From Burkholderiales bacterium (GTDB lineage Bacteria; Pseudomonadota; Gammaproteobacteria; Burkholderiales; Burkholderiaceae_C): 64,000 nucleotides of DNA. A model generated the notes under the pieces. It was not told the DNA's origin and searched no databases. It saw nothing but the letters and a program-made list of their open reading frames with translations. This document shows, piece after piece, positions 1 to 8,852 of this stretch; positions within the stretch are counted from its first letter, which is position 1, and each line of letters starts with the position of its first letter. Both the position numbers and the translations under genes were made by a program. The stretch covers positions 1-64,000 of the forward strand of contig JACRNC010000021.1 in the NCBI GenBank assembly GCA_016219375.1, given 5' to 3'.

Positions 1-151
1 CAGTGGCTTTTGCAGGGCAAGAGCATCGATTGAGGCCGTTTCTGAACCCCGTTGAGCTCGTTTTCGATGCGGCCGATGTATTTGTCGATGTCATCACGCC
101 GCCAAGTGCCTCGCAAACGAGTTATTCAGACCATCCCTAGGAGCTAGGAAA
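1..151. other. Leading segment with no confident gene
   Basis: No complete gene is visible. On the + strand a frame open from base 3 to 137 ends in SASQTSYSDHP and a stop, just before an mqsA-like start. The YSDH string recalls the conserved TYSDH/AYADH segment of MqsR toxins, and mqsR normally sits directly upstream of mqsA, so this may be an internally deleted mqsR remnant. The match is very short and could be chance. AGGAGCTAGGAAAATG at 139-154 is a good ribosome-binding site for the next start. Confidence 0.25.
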
Positions 152-954
152 ATGAAATGTCCCGTTTGTGGCGCGCCGAGCTGATTCGGTGCGTCCGCGA
201 CATGACCTTCGAGTACAAGGGGAGGACCACGACGCTGCCCAGCGTTGAGGGCGATCACTGCCCCGTTTGCAAGGAGGCTGTGCCGGACGAGGCAGAAGGG
301 GACCGCGTGGCGGAGTTGGCGGGCCAACTCATCCGCGAGGTTCGGGCCAGTCTCGGCGCTCCAGACCGCCCCCAACTGCTAGACGGGCCGGCCCAAAAAC
401 AAAGCCGGATCGTTGAGTCGGGGAAAGGCCCGACCGATCCGGCTCTGGCCGCTGCAGCGACAGCCACAGACGACACGAATATTTTTCCCGACCCAGCCGC
501 GGCAAGTCAACCACAAAGCACTGGAACGCCCCCTGCTCCAGAGTTCGGTACCCCGAGCGAGGCCAACGATCATGAGGAGGTCGCTCCACGCGCAGCCCTT
601 GCGACTGTAGACACCAAGGGCAGCGATACCAGCGGGATGGACTGTCGCCCGACGGGCGCGTGGCGCAACCGGCTGTCAATCTATGCTTGGCGCCTCATGC
701 GGTCAACCCGTTCGATGCGCATAACCCGCAAGCCAGGCCTGCAGTCGTTGGCCGCGACAGTGGGGTCTTCGACAGCACAAAGGCAACGGGCTCGCAGTGC
801 GAGCCCGGGCCTCTCACTACTTCCGATAGCGGGGGAACAGAATCCTTCCCGCTTAGCCAGTGAGCAACTTGCCGAAATCGTACTAGAAGATTTCAGCGAG
901 GGTCAACACGCCGACAAGCTGCGAAGGATTCGTTGCCGGTGGAAGGCCAAATAG
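152..954 (+). pseudogene. Frameshifted MqsA/YgiT-type zinc-finger antitoxin remnant
   Basis: The ATG at 152 follows a strong ribosome-binding site and reads MKCPVCGAPS, then stops at 182-184. Moving to the frame open from 157 restores the match: ELIRCVRDMTFEYKGRTTT, then CPVCKEAV. This is the N-terminal zinc-binding domain of MqsA (two CxxC motifs and the D-x-TYKG core). One G is missing in GCGCCGAGCTG relative to an intact gene. After about residue 65 the frame continues to 954 with Ala/Pro/Ser-rich sequence and none of the expected C-terminal HTH, so the 3' part is also lost or replaced. MqsA normally neutralises and represses the MqsR RNase; this copy cannot make a full protein. The zinc-finger identification is secure, the nature of the tail is not. 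Confidence 0.55.
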
Positions 955-979
955 GCTTGGTGACTAAGCTTCAGTGCCG

Positions 980-1259
980 TCACGCGGGCGACCAAAGGAT
1001 CTGGCCATCAGCTTCAACGGTCATCCAGCCGCCGTCGAAAAGGGCATCCAAGTGCGGCGTCAGGCCATTGAAGGCATCCAATCGCTCGTCGTCGCTCAAG
1101 CACGCTGCCCAGGGCTTGATGTGAGATGCGCGCAGCAGCTGCGGCACGTCCAGCCCCGTGAGGCGGCAGCTCCAGCGCGCCATCGCGCTCCACGGGCGTC
1201 ATCTCGAAGCCGCAGTAGGTGGCGGCTTTGTCGATGCGCAGCCGTTCGAGGGGGGTCAT
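980..1259 (-). pseudogene. Broken HNH endonuclease remnant
   Basis: Two frames carry parts of one HNH-domain protein. The first, from an ATG at 1259, reads MTPLERLRIDKAATYCGFEM. The second, up to about 1183, contains CRLTGLDVPQLLRASHIKPW and DDERLDAFNG, typical of HNH_2 nucleases that sit in restriction islands. The frames join within the GCGCGATGGCGCGCTGG region, so the gene has both an internal deletion and a frameshift. The core normally reads FNGLLLAPHLD; here it is FNGLTPHLD, so residues are missing there too. It lies just downstream of the defence operon and looks like a decayed former member. No function is expected. Confidence 0.55.
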
Positions 1260-1331
1260 AAGGGGCGGATCTTTACCGGGGTCAGGGGCCTCAAGCCGAC
1301 CCCGAAAATGGCACACGCTCCTGGCTCGACA

Positions 1332-3188
1332 TCACGGCTGGGGCCCTGGCGTGGCCGGCGCTCTTGTACGGGCGATATGGGCGGTCACCACCACGAAGCG
1401 CAGCAGCAGCCACCAAGCGTACAGGAAGTCAGGGCTAAAGAATGCTCCGTCAGGCACCAAACCATGGGCAACCTGGTTGCGCAGGTTGCTGCCCAGCGGC
1501 TCGGCCAGCAGGTCCTGCAGTTGGAACACGCCAGCTGCGCCAAAGGCGTGTCTCGCCTCGGCCGAGTCGAGAAGAGCCGCCAGGGTGCGCTCTTCTTGCG
1601 TGCCGTCGGGTTTGAGCATCGGGCCTGGCCCACCGGCCAGCTCCACCGCCTGGCGGATGACCGCCTCAAGCTGCATGGGCACCATGTGCCCCGCCAACAG
1701 CATGTCGCCATGGAACCCCGCCACCAGAGCCCGGGTGATGCTCTCGTGGTGGCCTTCAGGGATCCACGGGCTGTGGCGGGTCAGGCTCATGACATCGGCA
1801 CGCGCAGGCGCATGCTCATGCAGGATGGCCTTGCGCGCGGGCTCTATCACCACCCCCGCCGTGATGCTGCGAGCCATGCTCGCGCAGTGAAACATGCGCC
1901 ACCGCAGGGCTGGCACTGCCGGGTCTGTCATCCCCCCCTCAAAGCCCGGCACCTTCGTCACCACCCGTCCCTGGGCGTTGACCACCTCCGTGGGCATGAG
2001 GTGGCTCAGCGGGGCTACCCGGGCTTGTTGCTCTACCTGGCTCCTCAGCGCTTCAAGGCTGGGCGGCCGGGTCAGCTTGCAAAACGCCATCACAGCATCA
2101 CTGAAAGGCTTGCTGCTCACCCGGCGCGAGGCCGCTTGGATCTCTGCAGTCACGTCGACGCTGGTAGAAAAGCTCTCAAGCTCCGTCACGGCCTGTTCCT
2201 GCAGATCGATCAGCCGACGGCCCAGCTCATCCGCCCGCTCCTTCCCTCCTGGAGCTTGGCGCATCGCCTGGACGGCGCTGGACAGCATACTGGCCGCCGC
2301 CATCGCTCCGCGCCCTGGCTGGCCCAGCACTGCGTCCGCTTCCTTAACCAGGGACTCAGCAGCCGCGCGCCGGTATGCGCCCTCGTCGTCTGCCAGAGCA
2401 GCTGCGCGACAGCAGTCCGCCGCGAGGCCGAAGTAGTCGCTGGCGCGCCGGAAATTGCTTTCGCCCTCCGCTCCCTGCGCAGCAATAGCGGAGTACTTAG
2501 CCAGCTCGACCGCGTCACCGAAGCGGAACTCCAGCAGGATCTGCGTCAACTGCTTCGTGAGGTAGAGCGGATCCGCTCCACCGTACTGGCGGACGACGCT
2601 CAGGGCTTTGGCCAGCGCCAAGTCCTGCAGTTCCTTGCCTGACCGGCCGAGCGAGGCGGCTATGCGGACGGCGCGCTCCAGCCGATCGGCAAAGTCGGTC
2701 CAGTGTTCGGGGTGGAGCAGGTGCTCCGCGCTGATCAAGTAAGCCGTCACGGCTTCCTTGGCAGCCGGAAATTGCTTGCCGCCTACCCAGATCACGTCCA
2801 AGAAGCGAGCACGCAGCTCGGCATCCTGCAGCGTGGAAGCCCACGGATGAATGTCCACCAGCATCTCTTTCGAGAAGTCCCCTGGCAGGGCGCTCCGCCG
2901 ATCTCCGAACTGAAACATCGGACCGAATGGCTCCGACGGCTCCTCGGGGCGCAATCTCATCTCAGTGACCTGCACCGCGAAGTCCAGGCACGCTGCCTGT
3001 GCCGGCGGCCAGCGATCCGGCTCTCTCCTCAAGCTGATCAGGTGCTGGCAGAAATCGAAGCAGCGCCGCGGCTCCACGTGCTGCAGCAGCTTCTCCAGCT
3101 CCAGGGCCTGGAGAGCGTCCGGTGTAATGAGCATGCAGTCCGGCAGCATGGTGTTGTGCGCTGCTGCGGTTTTCGAGGAGCTTGTCAA
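1332..3188 (-). CDS. DUF4209-type protein with HEPN-like RX4H motif
   Basis: A 618-residue, largely helical soluble protein and the last gene of the minus-strand defence operon, 45 bp after res. The C-terminal block LAEPLGSNLRNQVAHGL followed by YAWWLLLRF is the signature of the DUF4209 C-terminal domain. Within it R570 and H575 form an RX4H motif (RNQVAH), the catalytic pattern of HEPN ribonucleases. The family is poorly characterised; a role as a toxic RNase effector or partner of the adjacent restriction genes is inference. The 5' end is uncertain: TTG at 3188 gives the longest product, while ATGs at 3149 and 3134 are alternatives, none with a clear ribosome-binding site. No signal peptide or membrane segment is seen. 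Confidence 0.7.
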   Translation of the reverse strand: MTSSSKTAAAHNTMLPDCMLITPDALQALELEKLLQHVEPRRCFDFCQHLISLRREPDRWPPAQAACLDFAVQVTEMRLRPEEPSEPFGPMFQFGDRRSALPGDFSKEMLVDIHPWASTLQDAELRARFLDVIWVGGKQFPAAKEAVTAYLISAEHLLHPEHWTDFADRLERAVRIAASLGRSGKELQDLALAKALSVVRQYGGADPLYLTKQLTQILLEFRFGDAVELAKYSAIAAQGAEGESNFRRASDYFGLAADCCRAAALADDEGAYRRAAAESLVKEADAVLGQPGRGAMAAASMLSSAVQAMRQAPGGKERADELGRRLIDLQEQAVTELESFSTSVDVTAEIQAASRRVSSKPFSDAVMAFCKLTRPPSLEALRSQVEQQARVAPLSHLMPTEVVNAQGRVVTKVPGFEGGMTDPAVPALRWRMFHCASMARSITAGVVIEPARKAILHEHAPARADVMSLTRHSPWIPEGHHESITRALVAGFHGDMLLAGHMVPMQLEAVIRQAVELAGGPGPMLKPDGTQEERTLAALLDSAEARHAFGAAGVFQLQDLLAEPLGSNLRNQVAHGLVPDGAFFSPDFLYAWWLLLRFVVVTAHIARTRAPATPGPQP

Positions 3189-3233
3189 GGTAGAACCGAA
3201 GCCGGCAGTAACCCAGCTGGAGAACCTCTTCCC

Positions 3234-6200
3234 TCAGAAATCTGCCGTACTGAGGACGTCCATCAATGACCTTGCGACCACGTACTTTGCAGGATTCTCC
3301 CCAACTGCGAGGGCCCTAAAGTGCGCCTTGCCGCACTCAATCTTGGCGCTCTCCTTGTTGCGCAGGTCGTCGGTGAACAGGCTGCTCTTGGTCTCGACCA
3401 CGAAGTACAGGCGCCGGGTGCCGTCCTTGTTGACCAGCACGGCCCAGTCGGGGTTGTAGCTGCCCAGAGGGGTGGGCACCTTGAACCAGCCGGGCAGCTT
3501 GGCGTACAGCACCACGTCGTCGTCCTTCTCCAGGGCGTCGGCGAAGTCGCGCTCGGTGGCTGAGTCGTAGACCACGTGCTCGTAGATCGAGCGCTTGGTG
3601 TCCCGCAGCATGTTGGTCAGGTAGCCGGTCAGCTCCTCGGTCTCGAACAGCTCCTGGGCCCAGACGGCGTCGTCGCCCAGGCGCTGGTAGCGGATGCCGT
3701 CCACCAGGGCCATGCGCTTGCAGCGGTTGATGATTTCCGCCGCCTGCTCGATGAACTGCTGCGGGTTGCGCTTGAAGTCGTCCAGCCGCTCGCACTCGGT
3801 CAGGATCTTGACCAGCGTGCGCCGCGTCAGCTGCGTGCGGTCCTGCAGGTCGGTCAGCAAGTCGGGCAGCTCGATGTCGGCCTCGTCCAGAACAACGGTC
3901 GCCGCACCTTTCACCTCGGTTGCATCTACGCCGGCCTTGCCGATGCCGATCTCTGCCTTGCGCCACTGCAGCCGGGCGCGGGCGATGTGCAGGTCACGGG
4001 TCAGCGCGGCCGTGCAGTCGCGGATGAGCTTGTCGTTGTCGAACTGCACGCGGTACGTGGTCTTGTGCTTGATGCGGTCCCACAGCGCCTTGAAGTCCTC
4101 GCTCAGCGTCACCGCCTTGCCGTCGGCGCCCTTGCGCAGCGGCACGGTCTCGCGGTCGTCGCGGTTCTTCACCTCGACGCGGCCGGTCACCTTGCGCAGC
4201 AGCTCGGCCACCTGGCCCCGGTAGGGCTCGAAGGCCTGGGGCAAGGCCAGCTTGCCGTCCTTCAAGGCGACCTTCAGCGAGTCCTGCACCTTGCCCTTGG
4301 CGTCGATGTGCCCCGCAGCGCGCAGGTGGTCCCACAGGGCTTTGGACTGGTCCACGCCCAGCGGGGCCACCTTGCCGTCGGGCGTGGTGATGGCGATGGT
4401 GGCGAACTGGTGCTGCTCGACGATGCCGAAGCGGATGCCCGTGTCGGCCTCGATCTCCTTCTGCAGCTGGTCGGCGAACTCCTGGTACGACTCGGTGGCA
4501 ATCACTGTCAGCCGGTTCACGTCGTGCCCGTAGACGCGTTGCCCGTCCTGGTTGACGCACAGGCGCAGGCCCCGGCCCAGGGTCTGGCGGCGCTCGCGCT
4601 CGCTGCCCATCTCGCGCAGGGCGCAAATCTGGAAGACGTTGGGGTTGTCCCAGCCTTCCTTCAGGGCCGAGTGGGAGAAGATGAACTTCAGCGGCGTGCT
4701 GAAGGTGAGCAGCTTCTCCTTCTCCTTCATGATGAGGTTGTAGCCGCGCTCGGCGTCGGCGCGGCTGGTCTCGTTCTTCAGGCCGCCTTCCTTGTCCAGT
4801 TCGGGGTCCGCCCAGCGGCCCTTCTTGTCGATGGAGAAGTAGCCGTCGTGCACGGCGGCGGCTTCCTGCGCCAGGTCCACCTCGCCGAACAGGCTCTGGA
4901 ACGCCGGCAGCTTGGCCGCGCGCCGATACTCTTCCTCGAAGATGCGGGCGTAGTCGCCCTTCACCGGGTTGCCGTCCTTGTCGTACTGGCGGTAGCGCGC
5001 CACCGACTCGATGAAGAACAGCGACAGCACCTTGATGCCCTTGGGCCGCAGCAGCTTCTCCTTTTCCAAGTGCTCCTTGATGGTCCGCCGGATCATCTCG
5101 CGCTGCACGGCCAGGGCATCCACCTCGCCGTGGGCCTGTCCCAGGGCCAGGTAGACCTCGCCGCCTGGGTAGCGCAGCTCCATGAACTCTTCGCCCTTGG
5201 CGGTATTGATCTCGCCGACCCGAAAGTCGGCGTACACCGCCCGCTTGGCCAGCTGCTGCAGGTCGTCGCCGTCGTTGACGGTCAGCACCTGCGGCTTGGC
5301 GCCGGTGGCCGTCTGCACGTGCAGTTCCACCTTGGCCGAGATGCCCTTCTTGTTGCTCACCTCCAGCAGTCGCACGTAGGGCTTGTTGAATGCGTCCTCG
5401 ATGGTGGCCGCTGCCACCTCGATCTGTTTGACCAGCTTGCGCTCATAGGCGTCCACCGCATCCAGCCGGTACACCATGTGGTGCTTGTTGGCGTGGGTGG
5501 CCGAGTAGCGCAGGGTGCACAGCGGGTTCATCGCGTCCAGCGCGGCCCTGCCGGCGCCGCTGAGGCCGCCGTCCACGCTCTGCGGCTCGTCCACGATGAC
5601 GATGGGCCGCGTGGCGCGGATCAGGTCGATGGGCTTTTCGCCGCCCGTCTTCTCGCTGTCCTTGTAGAGGTTGTTCACCTCCTTCTTGTTGATGGCGCCC
5701 ACCGTCACCACCATGATTTGGATCGTGGCGCTGGTGGCGAAGTTGCGCACTTGGCCCAGCTTGCTGGAGTCGTACAGGAAGAAGTCCACCGGCACGCCGG
5801 CATACATGCTCTTGAAGTGCTCCTCGGTGATCTGCAGCGACTTGTAGACGCCTTCCTTGATGGCCACCGACGGCACCACGATGACGAACTTGGTGAAGCC
5901 GTAGCGCTTGTTCAGCTCGAAGATCGTGCGCAGGTAGACGTAGGTCTTGCCGGTGCCGGTCTCCATCTCGACCGTGAAGTCGCCCGATGCCAGCGTGCTG
6001 GACGGCGCCAAGCCATTGCGCAGCTGCACACTGCGCAGATTGTCCAGCAGCTGGTCATCTACCAGAGTCAGGCGGTTGCCCAGGCCCTTGTCGGTGTCTG
6101 CCACGCCCAGTGTCAGCTGCTGGTCTGGCAGCTTCATGGTGACGGTGAACTCGGTGCGGCAGGTCTCCTGGCCTCGGAACAGGTCGCAGACCGACTCGAT

Positions 6201-6245
6201 GGCCTGGAGCTGGTAGTCCAGGTTGGGCTCGAAGTGAAGCTTCAT
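3234..6245 (-). CDS. res: Type III restriction enzyme, Res subunit
   Basis: A 1003-residue translocase and nuclease subunit of a type III restriction-modification system. It would use ATP to move along DNA and cut between two inversely oriented unmodified sites, in complex with Mod. Visible superfamily 2 helicase motifs are Walker A METGTGKT at residues 94-101, the VDEPQ box, YSAT, the motif with SALKEGWDNP, and motif VI GRGLRL. Near the C-terminus PDWAV (about 932) and VETKS (about 951) give a PD-(D/E)XK nuclease core. The start chosen is ATG 6245, 11 bp after the mod stop; the frame runs open further upstream but only through mod. Length and motif order are normal for Res, so it should be active. 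Confidence 0.92.
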   Translation of the reverse strand: MKLHFEPNLDYQLQAIESVCDLFRGQETCRTEFTVTMKLPDQQLTLGVADTDKGLGNRLTLVDDQLLDNLRSVQLRNGLAPSSTLASGDFTVEMETGTGKTYVYLRTIFELNKRYGFTKFVIVVPSVAIKEGVYKSLQITEEHFKSMYAGVPVDFFLYDSSKLGQVRNFATSATIQIMVVTVGAINKKEVNNLYKDSEKTGGEKPIDLIRATRPIVIVDEPQSVDGGLSGAGRAALDAMNPLCTLRYSATHANKHHMVYRLDAVDAYERKLVKQIEVAAATIEDAFNKPYVRLLEVSNKKGISAKVELHVQTATGAKPQVLTVNDGDDLQQLAKRAVYADFRVGEINTAKGEEFMELRYPGGEVYLALGQAHGEVDALAVQREMIRRTIKEHLEKEKLLRPKGIKVLSLFFIESVARYRQYDKDGNPVKGDYARIFEEEYRRAAKLPAFQSLFGEVDLAQEAAAVHDGYFSIDKKGRWADPELDKEGGLKNETSRADAERGYNLIMKEKEKLLTFSTPLKFIFSHSALKEGWDNPNVFQICALREMGSERERRQTLGRGLRLCVNQDGQRVYGHDVNRLTVIATESYQEFADQLQKEIEADTGIRFGIVEQHQFATIAITTPDGKVAPLGVDQSKALWDHLRAAGHIDAKGKVQDSLKVALKDGKLALPQAFEPYRGQVAELLRKVTGRVEVKNRDDRETVPLRKGADGKAVTLSEDFKALWDRIKHKTTYRVQFDNDKLIRDCTAALTRDLHIARARLQWRKAEIGIGKAGVDATEVKGAATVVLDEADIELPDLLTDLQDRTQLTRRTLVKILTECERLDDFKRNPQQFIEQAAEIINRCKRMALVDGIRYQRLGDDAVWAQELFETEELTGYLTNMLRDTKRSIYEHVVYDSATERDFADALEKDDDVVLYAKLPGWFKVPTPLGSYNPDWAVLVNKDGTRRLYFVVETKSSLFTDDLRNKESAKIECGKAHFRALAVGENPAKYVVARSLMDVLSTADF

Positions 6246-6256
6246 CGCATCGGCCC

Positions 6257-8143
6257 TCACAGACTGCGCACGTTGGCGATGCCGTTCTGCTCCAGGATCG
6301 CGGCCATGTTGGTCTTGGCAACGTCGTCGGCGAATGCGCTGTCGCGGAACACGCAGGTGGTGTCGCCGGCTGGCGCCAGCTCCTTGTGCCAGGCAATGAT
6401 GCCCTGGGCGAGGGGCTCGACATCGCTGGCCTGAATCTGTGGATCCAGGCAGGCGATGAGCACGCCCCCAGCAACGCTCCGAAGCTGCTTGCCAGCGACA
6501 GTTCGGGCCTGCATTGGCACGCAAAGGTCGAGACCGAGCTTCAGCAGAAGTTCTGCCAGAACGTCGTCGTCCGTGCGGTCAGGCAGAAGGTGTTCTGCGT
6601 GAGCCAGCAGGGTTTCAGCCATGCCGTCCGCTGCTGCGTTCCAAGCGCGGATGTTGGACGAGTCCAGCTTGAAGACGCGGAAGCCAACGTCGCCGCCGAA
6701 TAGCGGGTTCTCGGCCTTCACCTTCGTGGCAGCGCGACGAATGCGTTCCTTGGTCAGCTCCGCAATGTTGCGTGGCTTCTTCAGCTTGTCGCAGAGGGCG
6801 GCCCCGGCCTTCTGGGCCTTGTCAGACGGATCTAGGGGCTCAGGAAGCTGTACGCAAATGAAGCGACGCGAGTGCGAGTCAAGTGCGTTCTGAGAGATTA
6901 CGGCATGAGCGGTAGTGCCGGATCCCGCGAAGAAGTCAAGTACGCAGTCATCACCAGACGTTGCAGCTCTAACAAGTTGCGAGATTAGCTCTACTGGCTT
7001 CGGATACGAAAATACGTCGGCAAGCTGCAGGCTCTCAAGGTCCTTTTTGCCTTCTTCCGAGAGTACCTTGACGATCGAGTAGAGTTTCGAGCTCGCCTCG
7101 TCAAGTGGGATCCGGCGACAGATGGCGTGCATTCCGTTTTCCCACTGATGGAGGAAGTACTCGCCCGAGGCGAGTTTCTGGTCGATCTCAAGCTTCTTCT
7201 CGACACCCTTATAGCTTTCAAGTTGTTCATAGAAGCAGCGCCTATCGCCATCGCTTTTGTCGTACTTGCCGAACTGCTTGCGCACCACATCGTCATCAAT
7301 CAAGAATTCCTTCCCGTCGATGAACTGAGTGCGGCCCTGCACTACCTTGTCGCGCCTGAGTGGCGCACACTTCTCCGAATCGCGAGCTACGACCAATATG
7401 TAGTCATGTCCCTTGACGATGTGACGCGCTTGACCGCCACCCTTTGCGCGCTGGTGAATGAGCGAACCGATCAGGCATTCCTCTCCAAAAAGTTCGGCAA
7501 GGATTTGCCGGACGTTTGCGAACTCAGTGTCATCAATGCTCAGTAGCAGATAACCATCTGGCCGAAGCAATGTCCGGGCAACGCGCAATCGCGCGTACAT
7601 CATGTTGAGCCAATCGGTGTGGAAACGTCCGCTTGCCTCAGTGTTGCTGCTGATCTTTCGTCCACCTTCAGCTTGCCCCGTTAACTCCAAGTAGTTCCGG
7701 ATGCTGTCCTGAAAGCTGTCGGGATACACAAAGTCTTTGCCCGTGTTGTATGGCGGGTCGATATAGATCAGCTTCACTTTGCCGGCGTAGCTCTTCTGAA
7801 GCAGCTTCAACACTTCAAGGTTATCGCCCTCGATCATCAGATTCTTCGTGGTATCCCAGTCCACGCTTTCGTCCGGGCAGGGGCGCAGCGTGCCAGTGCT
7901 GGGCGTCAAGGCCAGTTGCCGCGCGGCACGCTTGCCGTGCCAGTTCAGGCCGTACTTCTCTTCGGCATCGGTCACCGTCGCGTCGCCCACCAGCGCCTTC
8001 AGCACATCCACATTGACGGCCGGGCCGTTCGGCCCCTCGGTCACCAGCTCAGGGAACAGGGCCTTGAGCTGGGCCACGTTGTTGGCCACCAGGTTGGCGG
8101 ATTGGGCCTCCGGGCTGGCCGCTTCGATTTTCTGCATCGTCAT
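6257..8143 (-). CDS. mod: Type III DNA methyltransferase, Mod subunit
   Basis: An N6-adenine DNA methyltransferase that also provides the recognition domain for the type III complex. DPPYN (motif IV) lies at residues 129-132 and the SAM-binding FAGSGTT motif comes late, near residue 410. This DPPY-first order with a recognition domain between is the beta class typical of Mod. Start choice: ATG 8143 (MTMQKIEAA) has AGGG about 7 bases upstream, whereas the longest frame begins at 8170 directly on the rloB stop with no such site. The gene is 11 bp upstream of res and 27 bp downstream of rloB, consistent with co-transcription. Confidence 0.9.
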   Translation of the reverse strand: MTMQKIEAASPEAQSANLVANNVAQLKALFPELVTEGPNGPAVNVDVLKALVGDATVTDAEEKYGLNWHGKRAARQLALTPSTGTLRPCPDESVDWDTTKNLMIEGDNLEVLKLLQKSYAGKVKLIYIDPPYNTGKDFVYPDSFQDSIRNYLELTGQAEGGRKISSNTEASGRFHTDWLNMMYARLRVARTLLRPDGYLLLSIDDTEFANVRQILAELFGEECLIGSLIHQRAKGGGQARHIVKGHDYILVVARDSEKCAPLRRDKVVQGRTQFIDGKEFLIDDDVVRKQFGKYDKSDGDRRCFYEQLESYKGVEKKLEIDQKLASGEYFLHQWENGMHAICRRIPLDEASSKLYSIVKVLSEEGKKDLESLQLADVFSYPKPVELISQLVRAATSGDDCVLDFFAGSGTTAHAVISQNALDSHSRRFICVQLPEPLDPSDKAQKAGAALCDKLKKPRNIAELTKERIRRAATKVKAENPLFGGDVGFRVFKLDSSNIRAWNAAADGMAETLLAHAEHLLPDRTDDDVLAELLLKLGLDLCVPMQARTVAGKQLRSVAGGVLIACLDPQIQASDVEPLAQGIIAWHKELAPAGDTTCVFRDSAFADDVAKTNMAAILEQNGIANVRSL

Positions 8144-8170
8144 GTGTTTCATCCCTGCAAGCGCAGGCAA

Positions 8171-8848
8171 TCAGTCTTTCAAGTGCACGAGCCGCGAGAC
8201 GAGTTCGTGCATTGCTGTGTACGGTTGGGTGCCATCAAAGGCGTTGGTGAGCTCAGCCAGGCGATTCGCACGCGCCGTGGCATCGTCCAATCGGGCCTGC
8301 GTGGCTTGCCAATGGCCGCCGCCGCCCTTCTCGTAGCCGGGCAGATGAGCTTTCAGCCGCTCCAGCGCCTGGTGCCGGTGCAGCGGCGCCAGCACGTCTT
8401 CGAAGTGCAGCAGCAGCCAGAGCTCGAAGCACGGCACCGAGGCCACGGCCTCCACTGGCACAGCCACCTTGTTGTCATTGCGAAGCTTGCCGCTCTGCGC
8501 TGCAGCTTGGGCCAGTGCGGCGTGGTAGCTCTGGTGCTCGTCGCGGTCGAAGACTACGATGATCCGGTCGAACTCCTTGGCGTGAAGGCCACGGTCCCGG
8601 TCCCCCTGCTTGAAGACGGTCAGGGCGTACTCCAGCACCTGCTGCGGCTCGGTCCCGAACTGGCTGTGAAGCACCTGAACATGGGCCGTTGCCAGTCGGT
8701 AGGCACGCTGAATTTCACACAGGTACTGCGGCTCGGTCTTCTCGCCTTCGCAGACGATCAGCAGCCGCTCATAGGGCTGCCGCACGGCTGCACGCCGCTT
8801 CAGGTCTCGCGCGGCCTGCCGGTGTTTGGGCTGGTTGTCCTTCCCCAT
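8171..8848 (-). CDS. RloB-like TOPRIM-related protein
   Basis: A 225-residue protein of the RloB family. LLIVCEGEKTEPQYL near residue 30 and VVFDRDEH near residue 100 match the conserved glutamate and D-x-D elements of the RloB/TOPRIM-like fold. Members are found beside AAA15 ATPases in restriction loci and correspond to the second gene of AbiL-type abortive infection pairs. Its start is 4 bp after the stop of the ATPase gene, so the two are translationally linked. The expected role is the nucleic-acid-acting effector of the pair; that is family knowledge and inference, since no substrate is evident. Confidence 0.82.
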   Translation of the reverse strand: MGKDNQPKHRQAARDLKRRAAVRQPYERLLIVCEGEKTEPQYLCEIQRAYRLATAHVQVLHSQFGTEPQQVLEYALTVFKQGDRDRGLHAKEFDRIIVVFDRDEHQSYHAALAQAAAQSGKLRNDNKVAVPVEAVASVPCFELWLLLHFEDVLAPLHRHQALERLKAHLPGYEKGGGGHWQATQARLDDATARANRLAELTNAFDGTQPYTAMHELVSRLVHLKD

Positions 8849-8852
8849 CGCT

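Noticed and set aside
1158-2642. Long + strand frame opposite the DUF4209 gene
   Set aside because: It has no domain signature and shadow-like composition, while the minus frame carries the conserved LRNQVAHGL block.
3576-6434. Long + strand frame opposite res
   Set aside because: Same GC-shadow effect; Res motifs are clear on the minus strand.
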